A DNA stretch of 64,000 nucleotides from Terebella lapidaria (Eukaryota > Annelida > Polychaeta > Terebellida > Terebellidae): contig OX424570.1 of the NCBI GenBank assembly GCA_949152475.1, positions 15,372,694 to 15,436,693 of the forward strand, in the 5' to 3' direction. Both the position numbers and the translations under genes were made by a program. Position 1 is the first letter of the stretch, and every line of letters begins with the position of its first letter. This document shows positions 33,301-46,860 of this stretch, in pieces. The notes beneath the pieces are model-generated. The model ran no database searches and was not told where the DNA came from. It saw nothing but the letters and a program-made list of their open reading frames with translations.

Positions 33301-36300
33301 ATGTTAGCTTTTGCCATTTTGGCTGGGAATTGGTAATTATTTCAGCGTGACTTGATTCGCTGAACAACAGAAAGGATCGCAGTGCCTGACCAAAAACGAA
33401 CACGTAGTGATGGTATTAAGAGAATTTCCTTGCATTATTGAATATCACCATTCTTGACGATCCAATTAAACTTATCCTGTGTTCACCACAAATTTATTTT
33501 TTCCTGAAATTTTGTTTTCGACAGACTCGAGGTGGATAACAATACGCCACCTGACAGAACGAATCAAACTCATATTATGTGCACATAAGTAGGTCATTGT
33601 TATTCTAATCGCCTACAGTATTGTACATGTTGATATTTTAAGTGTTGTAAATTTTCTGTCAGGCTTTGGTCACGTGTTTTTTTGTGCTTTGTATATATAC
33701 GTGTTTTTCTGCTGTGGATATTGATGTTCCTGTTCAATATTTTATCTCCTAGCTTTGGACGACTGCTGTTCTTTCATACACTGAAAGAATTACAACCCAT
33801 TTAAACATGTTAAACAATGTATATCACGTTTTCTTCTTCAAGCATATGAGCTATATAACAACTCTTTTCTCGCACTGCATAGTTTCAAATGTTTTATGTG
33901 TGATTAGTGTTGTAATCGACCATAATGTTTAATATTTATGAGTGAGTTTTGCATGTCTAATGAGTTCTATTATAATCCACGTTTCCTTTGCATGTTGTGA
34001 TAAGTAGAACTAGAACATGATTCAACTTCCAGTTGACAAGAATGTTTAAAACGTTTCATGCTAATACAGCACGTTTCAGTGAGTTACATAAATTCAAATA
34101 GGACAAAATCAAAATGTCCATGGATAACTCGAATTTTTGACATTACGAATAATAAAAAAGCATCCTTCCATATTTTATACTACACAGTCCTGAGTATTTA
34201 TGATCAAGTTGAGGAACAATCATCAGTAGACTAACAAGAAAAACTATTTGTCCAGTAGAGGTTTTTGGATGTAGTTTATTGACGATAAAAATTATTGTTT
34301 TCTCATAAATCCTAAATAAATTAATGACAAAAATAGCATTAAAAATATAACTGAATAGTTATTTTTATATTATCGTCCATAATAGCAACGGTAGTGTGGA
34401 AAACATTTATTATTGGTCTATACGAGGTTGTGTCAACCAGAAATGCTATGCATGTACTATTAAAGCAGCTGCCTTCGAATCCAATCAATATTTTCTGAAA
34501 ACTATATTCCATATTAAACATGCTAAACTAACTGAATGAAACATACTCACATCAAATGTAATGAGAATAACCAGTCCTCCGGGAAATTTTGCTCATTTGA
34601 ACAGGCGGTTCTCGCGTAAATACAGGAACTGTATCCATCACACGCAGATGTAAACAAAGCATAGAAGTGCGAGATAGACTGACAATTCCACGCACATCAT
34701 GGTATATCAGTGAATATTTTCTCACAACTACACTATATATGCACATACGAACTGGAAAATGTACTAGAAGTGAACTTTTAAGCGCGATTTGAGCATTTGT
34801 TTACATTCGGGTTTGATGGATACACTTTGTTTGTTTATTTACAAAACCGGTACAAAATGGGCACTAAAACGGATGAAACGACAACTCGGACAGACTGCAG
34901 TCGTCAAAATCATTGAGCACACCTTTTGTTATATTGCATTAGATGTGTTCAACAAAAAATTGGTTTTGAAAAAAATATCCCATGCATTCGAAGGCAGCAG
35001 ATTTAATAGCAATTAGTCGATATTATATCTTCACACACTGGGCATGTAATGTTACCCCCTGGTAAATAATGGACAGCAAAACGTCACTACAAAACAATGA
35101 ACAACTTGTTCAATGATATTCCGATTTTCTCAGGAAACGATTTTATAATTGTTTGGTACATTTGAAATACCAGTTTTAGCTATTTTTTTTACCAATTATT
35201 TCTTTTTATATGTGTGGTTCCAGCAATTATGTTACAACAATTATGCCAACAACTATCCAAAAGTGGCTAATGAGGATATTACTGTATCAGTAATTGTGGG
35301 ATTTAGCAAGGATTTATGCCGAAATATTGTAGCAAGCATTTGGGAAATTATTCAAGAGAGACAATATGTTGAAGGATTTGTTATCATGTTCTCCAGATTC
35401 TTCATGCACAAATGAAAATTTGATGAGATTTCGATATTGTTTGATATATGTTCTATGTACTAGCTTCACAAAGGGCATAGGTTTAGATAGCAAATCAATT
35501 CAGTCGTCCGATTCTCTTGATATCTTTATTGATGCCATTATGTTGTGTGAGGTTATATTAAAACTTAGTTTGATGAATACAATTTATATGAGTTTTATCT
35601 CAGAGATGAAACTCCCACCAGGGAGGCCCATATTCCTTATCTTGTTCGATTGCAATTGACTGTGTATATTGTACAAGAAAATGTTTAAATGTTTGGGAGA
35701 ATAATGTTCGTTGTATCGGTGTATAATTATCGATTATATTAAAAATAAATATGTTCTTTTCACCTCATCCTTACATTTTGTTTTCAAGACGAAACTGGAA
35801 ATTATTCTGACTCTTCAATAATAAGTAACACAGTAATAAAAAATTGGCAATTTATGTGAATTCATTATTTTGATTCTTTCATACATGGCACATAACTAAT
35901 TTACGAGATGGGTATCTCAAAACTTTACAAATATAATATTTCACAAATTATCTGATTTGGTTGTAATTTCTGTAAGATTGCTATATGTGAAATTCATTAT
36001 AATAATTTTTTATTGTTATTTCTTTTCTCAGACAAAACATTATGATAAGAAAATAAAATGAAGGTATCCTCTTAATAATGCTGCCAATATAAATCTCATC
36101 GATCATCTGAGGCATAGCAATGTATCACCAATGTCAACTATGGTCTAAACGAGGCAGAGCCCACTAGAGAATTATGACTGTATAATAATATCAATCAGTT
36201 GATGTCATAACCAGTTACACCAATTATCCAATAGTGGCTAGTGCGGACATTATCAATAATTGTTTGGATTGAGCAAGGATTCAAACTAAAATAGTGTGGC

Positions 36301-37417
36301 AAACTTTTGGGAAATTATTCAGAAGATATACTATGGTAATTAGTATGTTACCCCGTCCTCTTAGTAAAGTTGTAACTGCACTCAATGAAAAATGGAGGAG
36401 GATTGAATACTTTAGGTGACATTATTGTATAATCCAACTAACATAGGGCATAAGATATTAGTCGTTTATGTCTCTTGATATCTTTATTGGCATCATTATG
36501 ATGTCCAGGGTTACACTGAAATGTATTATGATGTATAAGGTTATATAAACGTAACCGGGAAAATGGATAAAGTACAATGTGTATGATTTGGTTCCAAGAG
36601 AGGAAAAATGTACCAGGAGAGCTCACATCCCTCGTCCTGTTCGCCTGCCTTTGACTTTTGTAGTGCACAAAATGTGTTTCAAATGGTTTTAAATGTTTGG
36701 TAAAATGATGTTCAATATATTGGTGTATTTTTATGGATTTATTGTCAATAAATGTGTTTCTTTCACCTCATCGTCTTGCTTTCATGACGAAACTATAGAA
36801 TATTCTGACACTAGATCATAAAATAATCTGTGATAACAAGCAGGCTAAATATGCAAAGATATTCCTGTGTGCGATGGTAGAATTATTGTGACTCTATTAT
36901 CTTGATACATCCATATTCTGTGCATAGTCATATTTACCAGATGGACATCTCAAATATTTACAGGTATAGTATTTCAAAAATTATCTGAATTGGTCGAAAT
37001 TGCTATGTGTGTAAGATGCATCACATGATTATTTTATTGAAATTACTACTCTCAGTAGAACCACAATGATAAGATAAAATAACGTTATTCTCATCATAGT
37101 GCTGCCAATTACATCGGTCAAAACGTGGGTATTAATGTGTCAACAACGGCAACGTTTCGGTCACTCTGACAACCTTTTCCAGTGAGATAGGAACAGCAAA
37201 ATATTTATTGAAATTGCAAAGTAATCGTGGTCAAACTATGAAGGCTGTCTTGAATTTTATAACTCTAATGTGGGGAATTATTAAGAGCGAGAGACTGGTA
37301 ATCCAGCCATGGGTATACCAGATCAAATGAAAATCCCTCCTGGGTCCCCCATTGAATTGTCCCGGGGCCCTAGGGCCCTCCACTCAAAACGGAGGGAACG
37401 GGGGCACATGTCGTGCC

Positions 37418-37712
37418 AGAGATTATAGAATAGAGAGGTTTCACTGTACAAATTTCCATTGTCCACCATTTCTTTCTCCAGGAGCCCTGTAATCCTGGCG
37501 GCTGGAGGGGGTGTTGTAGTTTGTTGGCCACAGAGACGATTGTCAGTTGCGTCATTTCGTTTTGCGAACACATTGTTTCATTCCTGAATTCATGACATAA
37601 TAGTAGTAAACACTGGCACATTCATTTATAAATCCCCTCCAGCCGCCAGGAGTGTCACAAGGTCAATATAACAAATGGTGCCATTGGAGTGAAACTCCTC
37701 TGTTCTACACTA
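37418..37712. repeat. Foldback element
   Basis: Inner arms CCTGGCGGCTGGAGGGG (about 37493) and CCCCTCCAGCCGCCAGG (about 37635) are exact complements. Outer arms pair TAGAATAGAGAGGTTTCACT (about 37427) with GAGTGAAACTCCTCTGTTCT (about 37687) less perfectly. Non-coding. Confidence 0.7.
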
Positions 37713-38639
37713 TCTGGTCGCGCTCTACCGTCGTGCTGTCGGAAATTCGGTATTATCGTCCCATTGCTTTTCGCCCTATATGCTTCGACATTGCTCAAAT
37801 TGCTGATAACAAGTCAGTATGGCAAGGATTCTTTGTTGCCATGTCCAATTGATAAATTGGACACATTTTGACATGTTGTCCCCAAATTTGATAGACTGCT
37901 AGAATATTGCAGTATTGTAAAGTCTAGCCCTTTCAAGTTGGGTCGTGTGCGCTGGGCTAGCTTCACAAACTTAGTCCACTTTAAACGCATTCCACGTTCT
38001 TGCTCATTGAATCTGGTGGATGGCAAACTCGTGAAGTCCTCGATTCAATCATCAGTTTTATTAGTCCAAGATCATTCGAAGAAATCATTCAGTTTACACA
38101 ATTATATCCAAACTAATCTATACTACATGTATGTGTGCACCATGTCCAATTCAGGTATCACATTCCTGTACCGACACAGCACGTGCCGGCACGGAGGGCA
38201 CAAGCCCTACGTGTCCATCAAAAACTCCCAATATTTGTGTATCTGTGTGAAATTCGAATTCTGCTCAATGGTCACAATGCATGGGTTTTTATATCCCACA
38301 GACAAAGGACAATAAAAACATGACATCATTCGGACACTGCACAGTAGGCAGAATCCTTCCGATAGTTAATACAGTAGCCTACAACAGCTACAGAGCTGGA
38401 GAACTTTGTCTAACCCGGTTATGTTTACATTGCAATAAAATATTATCATCTCATCATTATGTTCCTTCTGAGGGGGAAAAACCTTCCTCACATAACAATT
38501 ACAACCAATGCAGAGAAACTGTGAATGTTTCGAGATAAACACCTGGTAATTTGGCTATATACAGTGTATGACTGTATCAATAAACATGGAATCATTACCC
38601 AAGTATCCAATGTCAAAGTCGGTGTCAGGCAAAATCGAG
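37713..38639. other. Non-coding stretch
   Basis: Several overlapping frames of 60-125 codons occur, but none shows a domain, a biased composition or a paralogue in the window. No gene is called. Confidence 0.4.
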
Positions 38640-38800
38640 AAAATTTTGAGAAATTTCATGAACCGCCATATATGGCCATAAAGGGGTGAATTAAGGTGTT
38701 CCGGAAAGAGTGAGCATTTCGTGCCCCACGTATGGCACCCGTCATGAACTCCAAAACATTGACATGCAAACAGGTCGGAATAAGATACATGCAATGAAAT
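38640..38800 (-). repeat. Solo 3' tail of the RT element
   Basis: GGTGTTCCGGAAAGAGTGAG then CATTTCGTGCCCCAC...GGCACCCGTCATGAA matches 59795-59850 and 21655-21710. No RT sequence follows on the expected side. Confidence 0.7.
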
Positions 38801-38879
38801 CGCAATAACTGATCAATACACACCCAAGAATATCATATTGAGCGATCTTGCTATCGCAAATTTTATGATGAACAGCCAG

Positions 38880-39210
38880 ATGAATCTTCAGTTTCGTCTT
38901 GAAAACAAAATGTAAGGATGAGGTGAAAGAAACGCATATACATGTATTGACAATAAATTCCTAACAAAACATCAATACAAAGAACATTATTTTTGTTTTA
39001 ATACCACATGATTGTGCAATATACACAGTCAAATGCAGTGAATGTACAAGTTTCCTATATATGGGATATAACTCACATAAATTGCACTTTATCAAAATAT
39101 GTTTTAACCATATTAAAATAATTATAATTGATACTTACATTTTAACCACGTTAACGTCATAATTGCATCATTGAAAATATCAAGAGAATCGGACGACCGC
39201 GTTGATGCCC
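38880..39210 (-). repeat. Inverted copy of the 35.5-kb flank block
   Basis: The reverse complement contains CAGTCGTCCGATTCTCTTGATA-like sequence and 'TTGTCAATA', matching 35505-35830 behind gene 2. It is either an extra, partial paralogous unit or a distal piece of the gene 3 flank. Confidence 0.6.
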
Positions 39211-39365
39211 TCCCACCATCCAATATCCTATGTAAACTAGACGTGAAGGCCTAGGGGCCTTGGGGCATTTCGATACACATTACAATCACAGGTGAACTGT
39301 TAATTACTGACAACTCTGCAACCAAAATGATTATGTAAATACATCCATTTCAATCCAAGACGACG

Positions 39366-41345
39366 GTTTCTGAGATATGGAAGAAAATAAACGAGATATG
39401 GCCGAGACCCCTGAGACATGTTTCCGAGATATCGAAGAAAACGAAAAATGCCGACTCGACAAAAAAATTTCGGGTCAAGGTCAAAGGTCATCCATAATAC
39501 CCATAAGACATGTTTGTTTATGTCAACGCGTCGGAAAATAACGTCCGTTTCGCTCTACGACGCACTGTTTCCGAGATATCGAAGAAAACGAAAAATGCCG
39601 ACTCGGCAAAAAAATTTCGGGTCAAGGTCAAAGGTCATCCCTAATACCCTTTAGACATTTTCGTCTAGGTCGGCGAGTCCGAAAATGACGTCCGTTTTGC
39701 TCTACGACGCACCGTTTCCGAGATATCGACGAAAAACAAAAAATGCTGACTCGGCAGAAAAATTCAAGGTCAAGGTCAAAGGTCATCCCTAATACCCATA
39801 AGACATGTTTGTCTAGGTCGACGAGTCCGAAAATAACGTCCGTTTCGCTCCACGACGCAAAGTTTCCGAGATATCGAAGAAAACGAAAAATGCCGACTCG
39901 GCAAAAAAATTTCGGGTCAAGGTCAAAGGTCATCCATAATACCCACAAGACATGTGTGTCTAGGTCGACGAGTCCGAAAATAACGTCCGTTTCGCTCTAA
40001 GACGCACCGTTTCCGAGATATCGAAGAAAACGAAAAATGCCGACTCGGCAAAAAAATTTCGGGTCAAGGTCAAAGTTCATCCATAATACCCTTTAGACAT
40101 GTTTGTCTAGGGTGACGAGTCCGAAAATAACATCCGTTTCGCTCTACGATGCACCGTTTCCGAGATATCGAAGAAAACGAAAAATGCCGACTCGGCAAAA
40201 AAATTTCGGGTCAAGGTCAAAGTTCATCCATAATACCCTTTAGACATGTTTGTCTAGGGTGACGAGTCCGAGAATAACATCTGTTTCGCTCTAAGACGCA
40301 CCGTTTCCGAGATATCGAAGAAAACGAAAAATGCCGACTCGGCAAAAAAAATTCGGGTCAAGGTCAAAGTTCATCCATAATACCCTTTAGACATGTTTGT
40401 CTAGGGCCACGAGTCCGAAAATAACATCCGTTTCGCTCTACGATGCACCGTTTCCGAGATATCGAAGAAAACGAAAAATGCCGACTCGGCAAAAAAATTT
40501 CGGGTCAAGGTCAAAGTTCATCCATAATACCCTTTAGACATATTTGTCTAGGGTGACGAGTCCGAAAATAACATCCGTTTCGCTCTACGACGCACCGTTT
40601 CCGAGATATCGAAGAAAACGAAAAATGCCGACTCGGCAAAAAAATTTCGGGTCAAGGTCAAAGTTCATCCATAATACCCTTTAGACATGTTTGTCTAGGG
40701 TGGCGAGTCCGAAAATAACATCCGTTTCGCTCTACGACGCACCGTTTCCGAGATATCGAAGAAAACGAAAAATGCCGACTCGGCAAAAAAAATTTGGGTC
40801 AAGGTCAAAGTTCATCCATAATACCCTTTAGACATGTTTGTCTAGGGTGACGAGTCTGAAAATGACGTCCGTTTCGCTCTACGACGCACCGTTTCCGAGA
40901 TATCGACGAAAACGAAAAATCTCGACTCAGCGAAATAAATTTGGGTCAAGGTCAAAGTTCATCCATAATACCCCTAAGACATGTTTGTCTAGGTTGAGTG
41001 TCCGAAAATAATGTCCGTTTCGCCCTACGACGCACCGTTTCCGAGATATCGAAGAAAAAGAAAAATGCCGACTCGGCAAAAAAAATTTGGGTCAAGGTCA
41101 AAGTTCATCCATAATACCCTTTAGACATGTTTGTCTAGGTTGACAAGTCCGAAAATAACGTCTGTTTCGCTCTACGACGCACCGTTTCCGAGATATCGAA
41201 AAAAAACCGGAAAATGCCGACTCGGAAAAAAATTTCGGGTCAAGGTCAAAGTTCATCCATAATACCCTTTAAACATGTTTGTCTAGGGTGACGAGTCCGA
41301 AAATAACGTCCGTTTCGCTCTACGACGCACCGTTTCCGAGATATG
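39366..41345 (+). repeat. 147-bp tandem array, about 13 units
   Basis: GTTTCCGAGATATCGA recurs at 39420, 39567, 39714, 39862, 40009, 40156, 40303, 40450, 40597, 40744, 40891, 41037, 41184 and (last, GTTTCCGAGATATGCA) 41332: spacing 146-148 bp. Each unit has the small inverted repeat GCCGACTCGGC, a run of A, GGGTCAAGGTCAAAGKTCAT and a GACGAGTCCGAAAATAAC block. The first four units have AAAGGTCA and later ones AAAGTTCA. Short frames across the array are artefacts. Confidence 0.95.
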
Positions 41346-41695
41346 CAATGAGCCTCAAGGATGACTCATCAAAATTGTTTTTGGCCCCTGGGTCAAAGGT
41401 CGTTTGAGGGATTGACCCCGTAATCGATGGGGCTCTTCTGCGACACTATATCAACATATATGTCAAGTTTCAGAATGGTAGCACAAGTACTTTTCGAGTT
41501 ACCATCCGGAAACCATTTGACACGAAATTCATCCTCACGGACTAACCGGACCTCGGAGCCGGCTCCAAAACAATAGGGTTCATCTATGTAATATATGTGG
41601 TAACTGGTGAAAATTTCTCGAAGATTCGTCAAGGCGTTCTTGAGTTATCGTCCGGAAACCGAAAAGTGAAAAAAAAAAAAAAAAAAAAAAAAAAA
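41346..41695 (+). repeat. Unique tail of the 147-bp array ending in A27
   Basis: The array passes into a non-repeated segment (GGCTCAAGGATGAC-like start, GAGTTACCATCCGGAAACCA, GAGTTATCGTCCGGAAACCG) ending in 27 A at 41669-41695. A diverged copy of array plus tail plus A-tract lies at 51300-52090, suggesting one transposable unit. Confidence 0.65.
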
Positions 41696-42159
41696 TTCTG
41701 ACAAAACCATTCGTGCCGAAATGCCCTAATTAGTACATACCATAATATATTCTGAACTCTTCAGGCCTCAAGCCAATTTTCATTGTGAGCAGTAACAATC
41801 TGAATAGGACGACACGGTTGTATTTTGATTTATATATTATACATGTGTATATCTCCTGAATAATTGTTTTATACACATGAATAGCATTGTTTTATACACA
41901 TGAATAGCATTTTCTTTAACAAAATTATATCCTATATGTAATAATGCGAACGCAAACACATGTTTCAAAATTCGAGATACATGTCAACTGTACATCAAAA
42001 TGTCTTCAAACACGCAGTAATGTATATGTACGCACCAAAAGGTACTTCTTTTAGTATATCTTGGTTGACAAATCTTCTCGTGTGTGCTCGTCAGTGTTTA
42101 TGCTAGTCAATAGGAAGAAGGTGTGAAGAAGTGATGTGATGACACCCAGACAGGCGGTC
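41696..42159. other. Non-coding stretch
   Basis: AT-rich, with a doubled TTTTATACACATGAATAGCA at 41868-41911. Nothing else recognised. Confidence 0.4.
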
Positions 42160-42605
42160 GGCCTGCTAATGTAAATGTTCAGCTGACCGCATCGGTGAAT
42201 GATGACATGTAGACGGACGGACGGACGGACGGACGGACCAAAGCTGGCTGGCTAGAGGCTAATGTTCAGCTGACCGCATCGGTGAATGATGACATGTAGA
42301 CGGAGGGACGGACCACGACTGGCTCGCTGGCTGGCTAGAGGCTAATGTTCAACTGACCGTATCAGTGATTGCGAGCTGGCTGGCGGGCTGACCGCTACAG
42401 TGATCGCAGGGGTGGGGGGGGGGGGTGTTGATCGCTGGCCGTATTTTGTGATTTTATGGGCAATTGGGACCAGACATACTGACCGCATTGTGGATAAGGG
42501 GAGTGACCACATTATAAGAGTACCCTTAACATGTAAAAGCCTATGCTGGCGTTCGGGACCGATGCATCTGACCACAATGCATGGGTTGACCACATTTCTG
42601 GAGTG
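42160..42605 (+). repeat. Minisatellite with GGAC microsatellite
   Basis: Units of about 80-90 bp containing TGTTCAGCTGACCGCATCGG and GATGACATGTAGACGG, with a (GGAC)n tract at about 42212-42238 and GCTGGCTG tracts. Diverged 'CTGACCGC'-type units continue to about 42605. G12 at 42414-42425. Confidence 0.75.
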
Positions 42606-42778
42606 ACCGCAGGCTGGAGTTCTACTGTATATCTCCTGAATAATTTCTCATAAGCATTCAATACTTTCCCATAAGCTTGTCGCTTCAATCCTTGCTCAAT
42701 ACAAACAATCACTGATAATGGTCGCACTAGCCACTGTTGGGTAAATGTTGTAACTAGTTATGACATCAACTAATTGAC

Positions 42779-43673
42779 ATTAAAGTCTAACTAGAGTGTA
42801 TAATTTTTATGTTCTTATACCGTGGAGATGGTTTCCCGGATCATTTTGGTTTTTACAGAACTTGAAAATGTCAACCACAACCGGAGATATTTCTATTTTC
42901 GTGAATTACTTTTTTCCAATCTATCAGCATTTTGAAGGACCTCATTAATTATTATAATTAGATATTCATGACGTCATATGAGTCAAGACCATAATTAGCT
43001 ATCTAAACCTCATTTATGCAAGGGTTGTGATGTAGATAAAGGTTCCTATAGAAACTGATATGTTTTGTGGTAATGCATAGTCAGTCTTATGATATGCCAT
43101 CATGTTGTCAAGGCTACACATTCAGAGCTAGCGCCCCTTAGCAACCAGTTGTTGGGTGGGTTGCTATGGACAATTGGACTGTTAGGACATGTGAAGGTGC
43201 TACTTTCTTCCAACATTTTGACAAAGGATCATAATGTAACAAAACTTGAGGTCCTAATGATGTGGAATTATCAGTGGTTAGCAACAAAATCTCCATAGCA
43301 ACGTGGTTGGTATGGGCCATATTCCGGCTCTGGTTGCCATGACGCCAACAAATTTTTTTAAAACTTTGAATATTTTCTGTATGGAGTCATTATGTGGAAC
43401 AAAAATTATTTTCATGTTCTTTAATATTATGCAGTACTGGTTTCAATGAGCTCATTATCTTTCAGTGACTCACATGACGTCATCATTGCTCATTTGCATA
43501 TTTGCATATGAAACCGAAAGGTCAATAGGACATGTCATAAACAAACCGCCATAAAATAGTGACTATTCAAGATATTTCAGTTTTGTAAAAACAGAAATGA
43601 TCCCTAGACTTTTGTCTTTGATATTGACACTAAACTAAAAAAAGTTATTTTTTCACTCTAGTTAGGCTTTAAT
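42779..43673. mobile_element. TIR element, about 895 bp
   Basis: Left end ATTAAAGTCTAACTAGAGTG (42779-42798) and right end CACTCTAGTTAGGCTTTAAT (43654-43673) are reverse complements with one mismatch. The next 150 bp also pair loosely (GATCATTTTGGTTTTTACAG against CTGTTTTTACAAAACTG-type sequence). The interior contains ordinary non-coding DNA. A truncated copy of the left end is at 16765. Confidence 0.75.
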
Positions 43674-44079
43674 ACTACATTCAAATTCATAATACTGCCT
43701 CGTTTAGATCACCGTCGACATTGGCGACAGAATGCTACTTCTAAGTTGACTGATGTTAGCGATGCAATTTCGCAACTCGCAGAGCCACGTGGTGGAATAA
43801 ATATCATTGGTGGACTATGCCTCGTTTAGACCACAGTACATCGGTGACAAATTGCTACTATCTAGTGAACCGATGTTTTCCATGTAATTTGCAGTATCAT
43901 GCTAGCATTATCATGAGAATAAATTTATTTCATCATCTTATCATCATTTCGAATAAGTATGATGGTGAATCTCCGACACCTAGCAATTACGATCATTAGA
44001 TATAGTTTGCGAAATATCGTATGTGTAAAATTGTGTAAAATTTCGGCACTTTTTTCCTTCATAATAGGAGCTGTCAGAA

Positions 44080-44695
44080 CTGTACTCCAAGAACGCCTGA
44101 AGATACAGCTTAGAAATTGGCGTTTTCAAATGGGAACTCATATATGACGACTCGTGTGGTGGCCTTGAATTTGACCTTGGTTGACCTTGAAAGATCAACA
44201 GAGTCATTTTTGGGTCGAACAATGCCCATATTTGCACCTTGTCTGTCTTTTCTTGAAAACTGACCAGTTTTGATATTTTTGTTTCAAAGGATTCGGCTTA
44301 TGTACCTTTTTGATGTGTATAGTTTTGTTGCCCTTGAATCGCCGGTCTTCGTGTGGCGGCCATTTTGAATGTTCGAGGGGTCGGCGGAAAAAAATTTATT
44401 GCCTTAAATCGCATCACTATCCATTTTGGGTCATTTCTAAGGGGGAAAAATGTTCACCCTTTCGAAAAAAATTTGGACTGAAATGTGTAAATTTTGTCTA
44501 AAGACAAAATAGTTGTAGATAGACCTTGTATTCGTAATTTGAACAAATACAAGGATATATGCTGCACACTTGATGGTGACATTGAAGTTCACGAAGATGG
44601 CCTCGAATGGTTAATCTGAATGTCATATCTCACCTGTCGTGCTTCAACCAAAATTGTCCGGTAACCTATTTTAGCCCTTCGGCTAAATTTTTTTT
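44080..44695 (-). repeat. Long dispersed repeat L1x, reverse copy
   Basis: On the minus strand this begins with the end motif (TAGCCGAAGGGCTAAAATAG then GTTACCGGACAATT) and contains blocks near CCAAAATGGCCGCCACACGA that match 53860-54080. It borders the gene 3 flank. Confidence 0.6.
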
Positions 44696-46261
44696 ATCAT
44701 GTCATAATGAAGACTGATGAATTCAAATTGTAACGCCGTGGTGAAAGAAAAATATTTATTGCTCACAAATTCATAATAGTACAGCAAAACAAAGAATAAT
44801 ATTCTTGCAACCATTTGGATAACATTTCCTTGCATAATATAGAAAGGAGAAGATGTGGCCTCTCTTGGAACACGTTTCCTCCGTGAGATATAACTCCCAT
44901 AACTTGTATTTTATCAAAATATGTTTTCTCGGTCCATTTATATGACTTTATACATCATAAGTGCATCAATGAAAATACCAAATCTTATAATACATCTGGA
45001 GCCTTCACCAATGTGCATTGTATGCAGTAACAATATGAATATGAGAACAGCGTAACATATTCATTAAGTTATCATCTCTCCTGAATAATTCCCCAAAATT
45101 TGACTGCAGTATTTTTTTTTAAAAAAAATGCTGAATCCCAACAATTACTGATAATGTCCACATCAACCATAATTGGATAATTGCTATGACTAGTTATGAC
45201 AACTAATTGATATCCATAAATTCGATAGTGGAGACTGCATCGTTTAGACCAAAAATAACGTTTCCCACATTTTCATTGCTATTATGGAAAATAATAGCTA
45301 GAAATCAGTGATAACTATTGAGTTTGTTTATGGTTTCCACCAAAGAAACATTATCCTTGTAATTTTGATTGATTCATTTGAAATTTAGTTGATTCATGAG
45401 AAAACAATAATTTCTATCTATGTGACTACAATCAAATACCTCTACTGGGCAATAAGAACCCTCTCCTTGTTATTCCACTAATGAATGTTCCTCACCTTGA
45501 TCAAAATTATTCATCCGTATTCAATTATATGGAAGGAAGTTTTTCGTCATCGAGGACAATCGTCGAGTGATAAGTGGATATTTTAAATTTGTCTTTTCTG
45601 AATTTATGTAACTCAGTATAACACGATGAGTTCGTGCACCGACTTATCACACCATGCAAAATTAAGAAAACGTCGTTCGTAATTTATTTCATTGAGACAT
45701 ACAAAGCTCACACGAAAAATATCAAACATTCCAGTTGAATACATCAAACATCACTAATCACAAATAAAAACATTGAAACAGCAGTGCAGCCATAGAGTTA
45801 TATAAATCATTTATTTGAGGGAGAAAACATAATCTTGATGCTTAGGTTAACAATAATCCTTTTAATGAATGAGAGATCAACAGTTGTTAAAAATATAGGC
45901 ATAAAATATTTAACAACCATATCAATATCCAAAGCTGGATATAACTTGTTTTTGAACAAGAATATAACATAGCTCATTAATAAGCACTCGAAAATGAAAA
46001 GAAAAATTTGAATGTGACCAATGCCTGACAGGGAATTTGGGCCCATGTAGCGCATGTTACTATTTCTTCTAAATTCAATGAAGATTAGAAAGGTGCCAGA
46101 CGGATTACATGTGGTGTGTGTGAGTAGTATTAGTAGAGTGAGGTGCGCTACTTGGGCAGGAATATGCACTTTAATTATTCACAAAACCACATGTATAGGC
46201 AATTTAGGAATTGCACTCAACAGCTTCGGATTAGCAGTCGATTCTTACGTGCAAATATAAG

Positions 46262-46366
46262 AAATAGAGAAACCCCGAGGAACAGGGGGTTATTCAACAT
46301 GGTGGAGGGCGGCCGCAAGAGACTATGTTGAATAACTCCCTGTTACTCGAGGGGTTTCTCTATTTT
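46262..46366. repeat. Foldback (long hairpin) element
   Basis: Arms AAATAGAGAAACCCCGAGGA (46262) and the complement ending ...GGGGTTTCTCTATTTT (46366) pair over about 39 bp, including GTTATTCAACAT / ATGTTGAATAAC. The loop GGTGGAGGGCGGCCGCAAGA is GC-rich. Unrelated to the other hairpins except in style. Confidence 0.8.
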
Positions 46367-46539
46367 AAACCATACAGAAAACTACTCAGTCGTGACCGGC
46401 AGGTGTTTAACCAACTGACAGCACTGATTAAACACCTGAGAGAACAATGCAAGTATGGTTTAATATTCTGCCTCCCATGTCAGGTGGTATGTTGTCATTC
46501 ACCTGGGGTCAGTTAAAAAGCATCACAAAGTCAAGTAAA

Positions 46540-46860
46540 CAAAAACATCTATGTCCACATATACAAAAGCTACGTGGACAAACAAATACAACAGCTGGGT
46601 GGTTGAACAGGAATATAGGAGGCATATATGTAAGTGGACAAATTAATGACCAACAGACAAAAGCCATGTCGGCAAACAGAATGACCAGTATACAAAACTC
46701 AAATGAACAAACAGAAGTCTAGCAGACGAAAGCTGGGAGTACAAACCAAGTACTACAATAGTCCAAAACCAGCTTGGCAAAAAATTATGTACAGCAGACA
46801 AAAACCGGGAATTCAAACAATATCCGAACAGACAAAAGCCGGTTGAACAAATGTCCAACA
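46540..46860 (-). repeat. Degenerate minisatellite, gene 3 flank
   Basis: Reverse-strand counterpart of 12340-12610 and 32930-33300, with units containing GGACAAACAAA and CAGACAAAAGCC. Confidence 0.6.

Larger units (their letters stand above)
31458..37100 (+). other. 3' flank of gene 2, paralogous to gene 1 flank
   Basis: Non-coding and collinear with 10502-16500: hairpin 31966-32007, minisatellite 32930-33300, ATACGCCACCTGACAGAACG at about 33539, the tandem unit at 33890-34300, and the GATATCTTTATTGA blocks at 35515 and 36475. Frames in this stretch (e.g. 35149-35415) show no domain and differ from their paralogous positions. Confidence 0.6.

Noticed and set aside
37689..38538. Cluster of overlapping 60-125 codon frames
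   Set aside because: No signal peptide, domain, repeat or paralogue; frames overlap on both strands as expected by chance.
39418..40000. Long arginine/lysine-rich frames on both strands of the 147-bp array
   Set aside because: Translations of a tandem repeat; the period is a multiple of three only by unit length (147), which keeps frames open.
39366..41345. CRISPR-like array
   Set aside because: The units are contiguous 147-bp repeats with no unique spacers, and the genome is eukaryotic.
45807..46169. 120-codon minus-strand frame
   Set aside because: It falls in the paralogous 3' flank, is not preserved behind genes 1 or 2, and has no domain.
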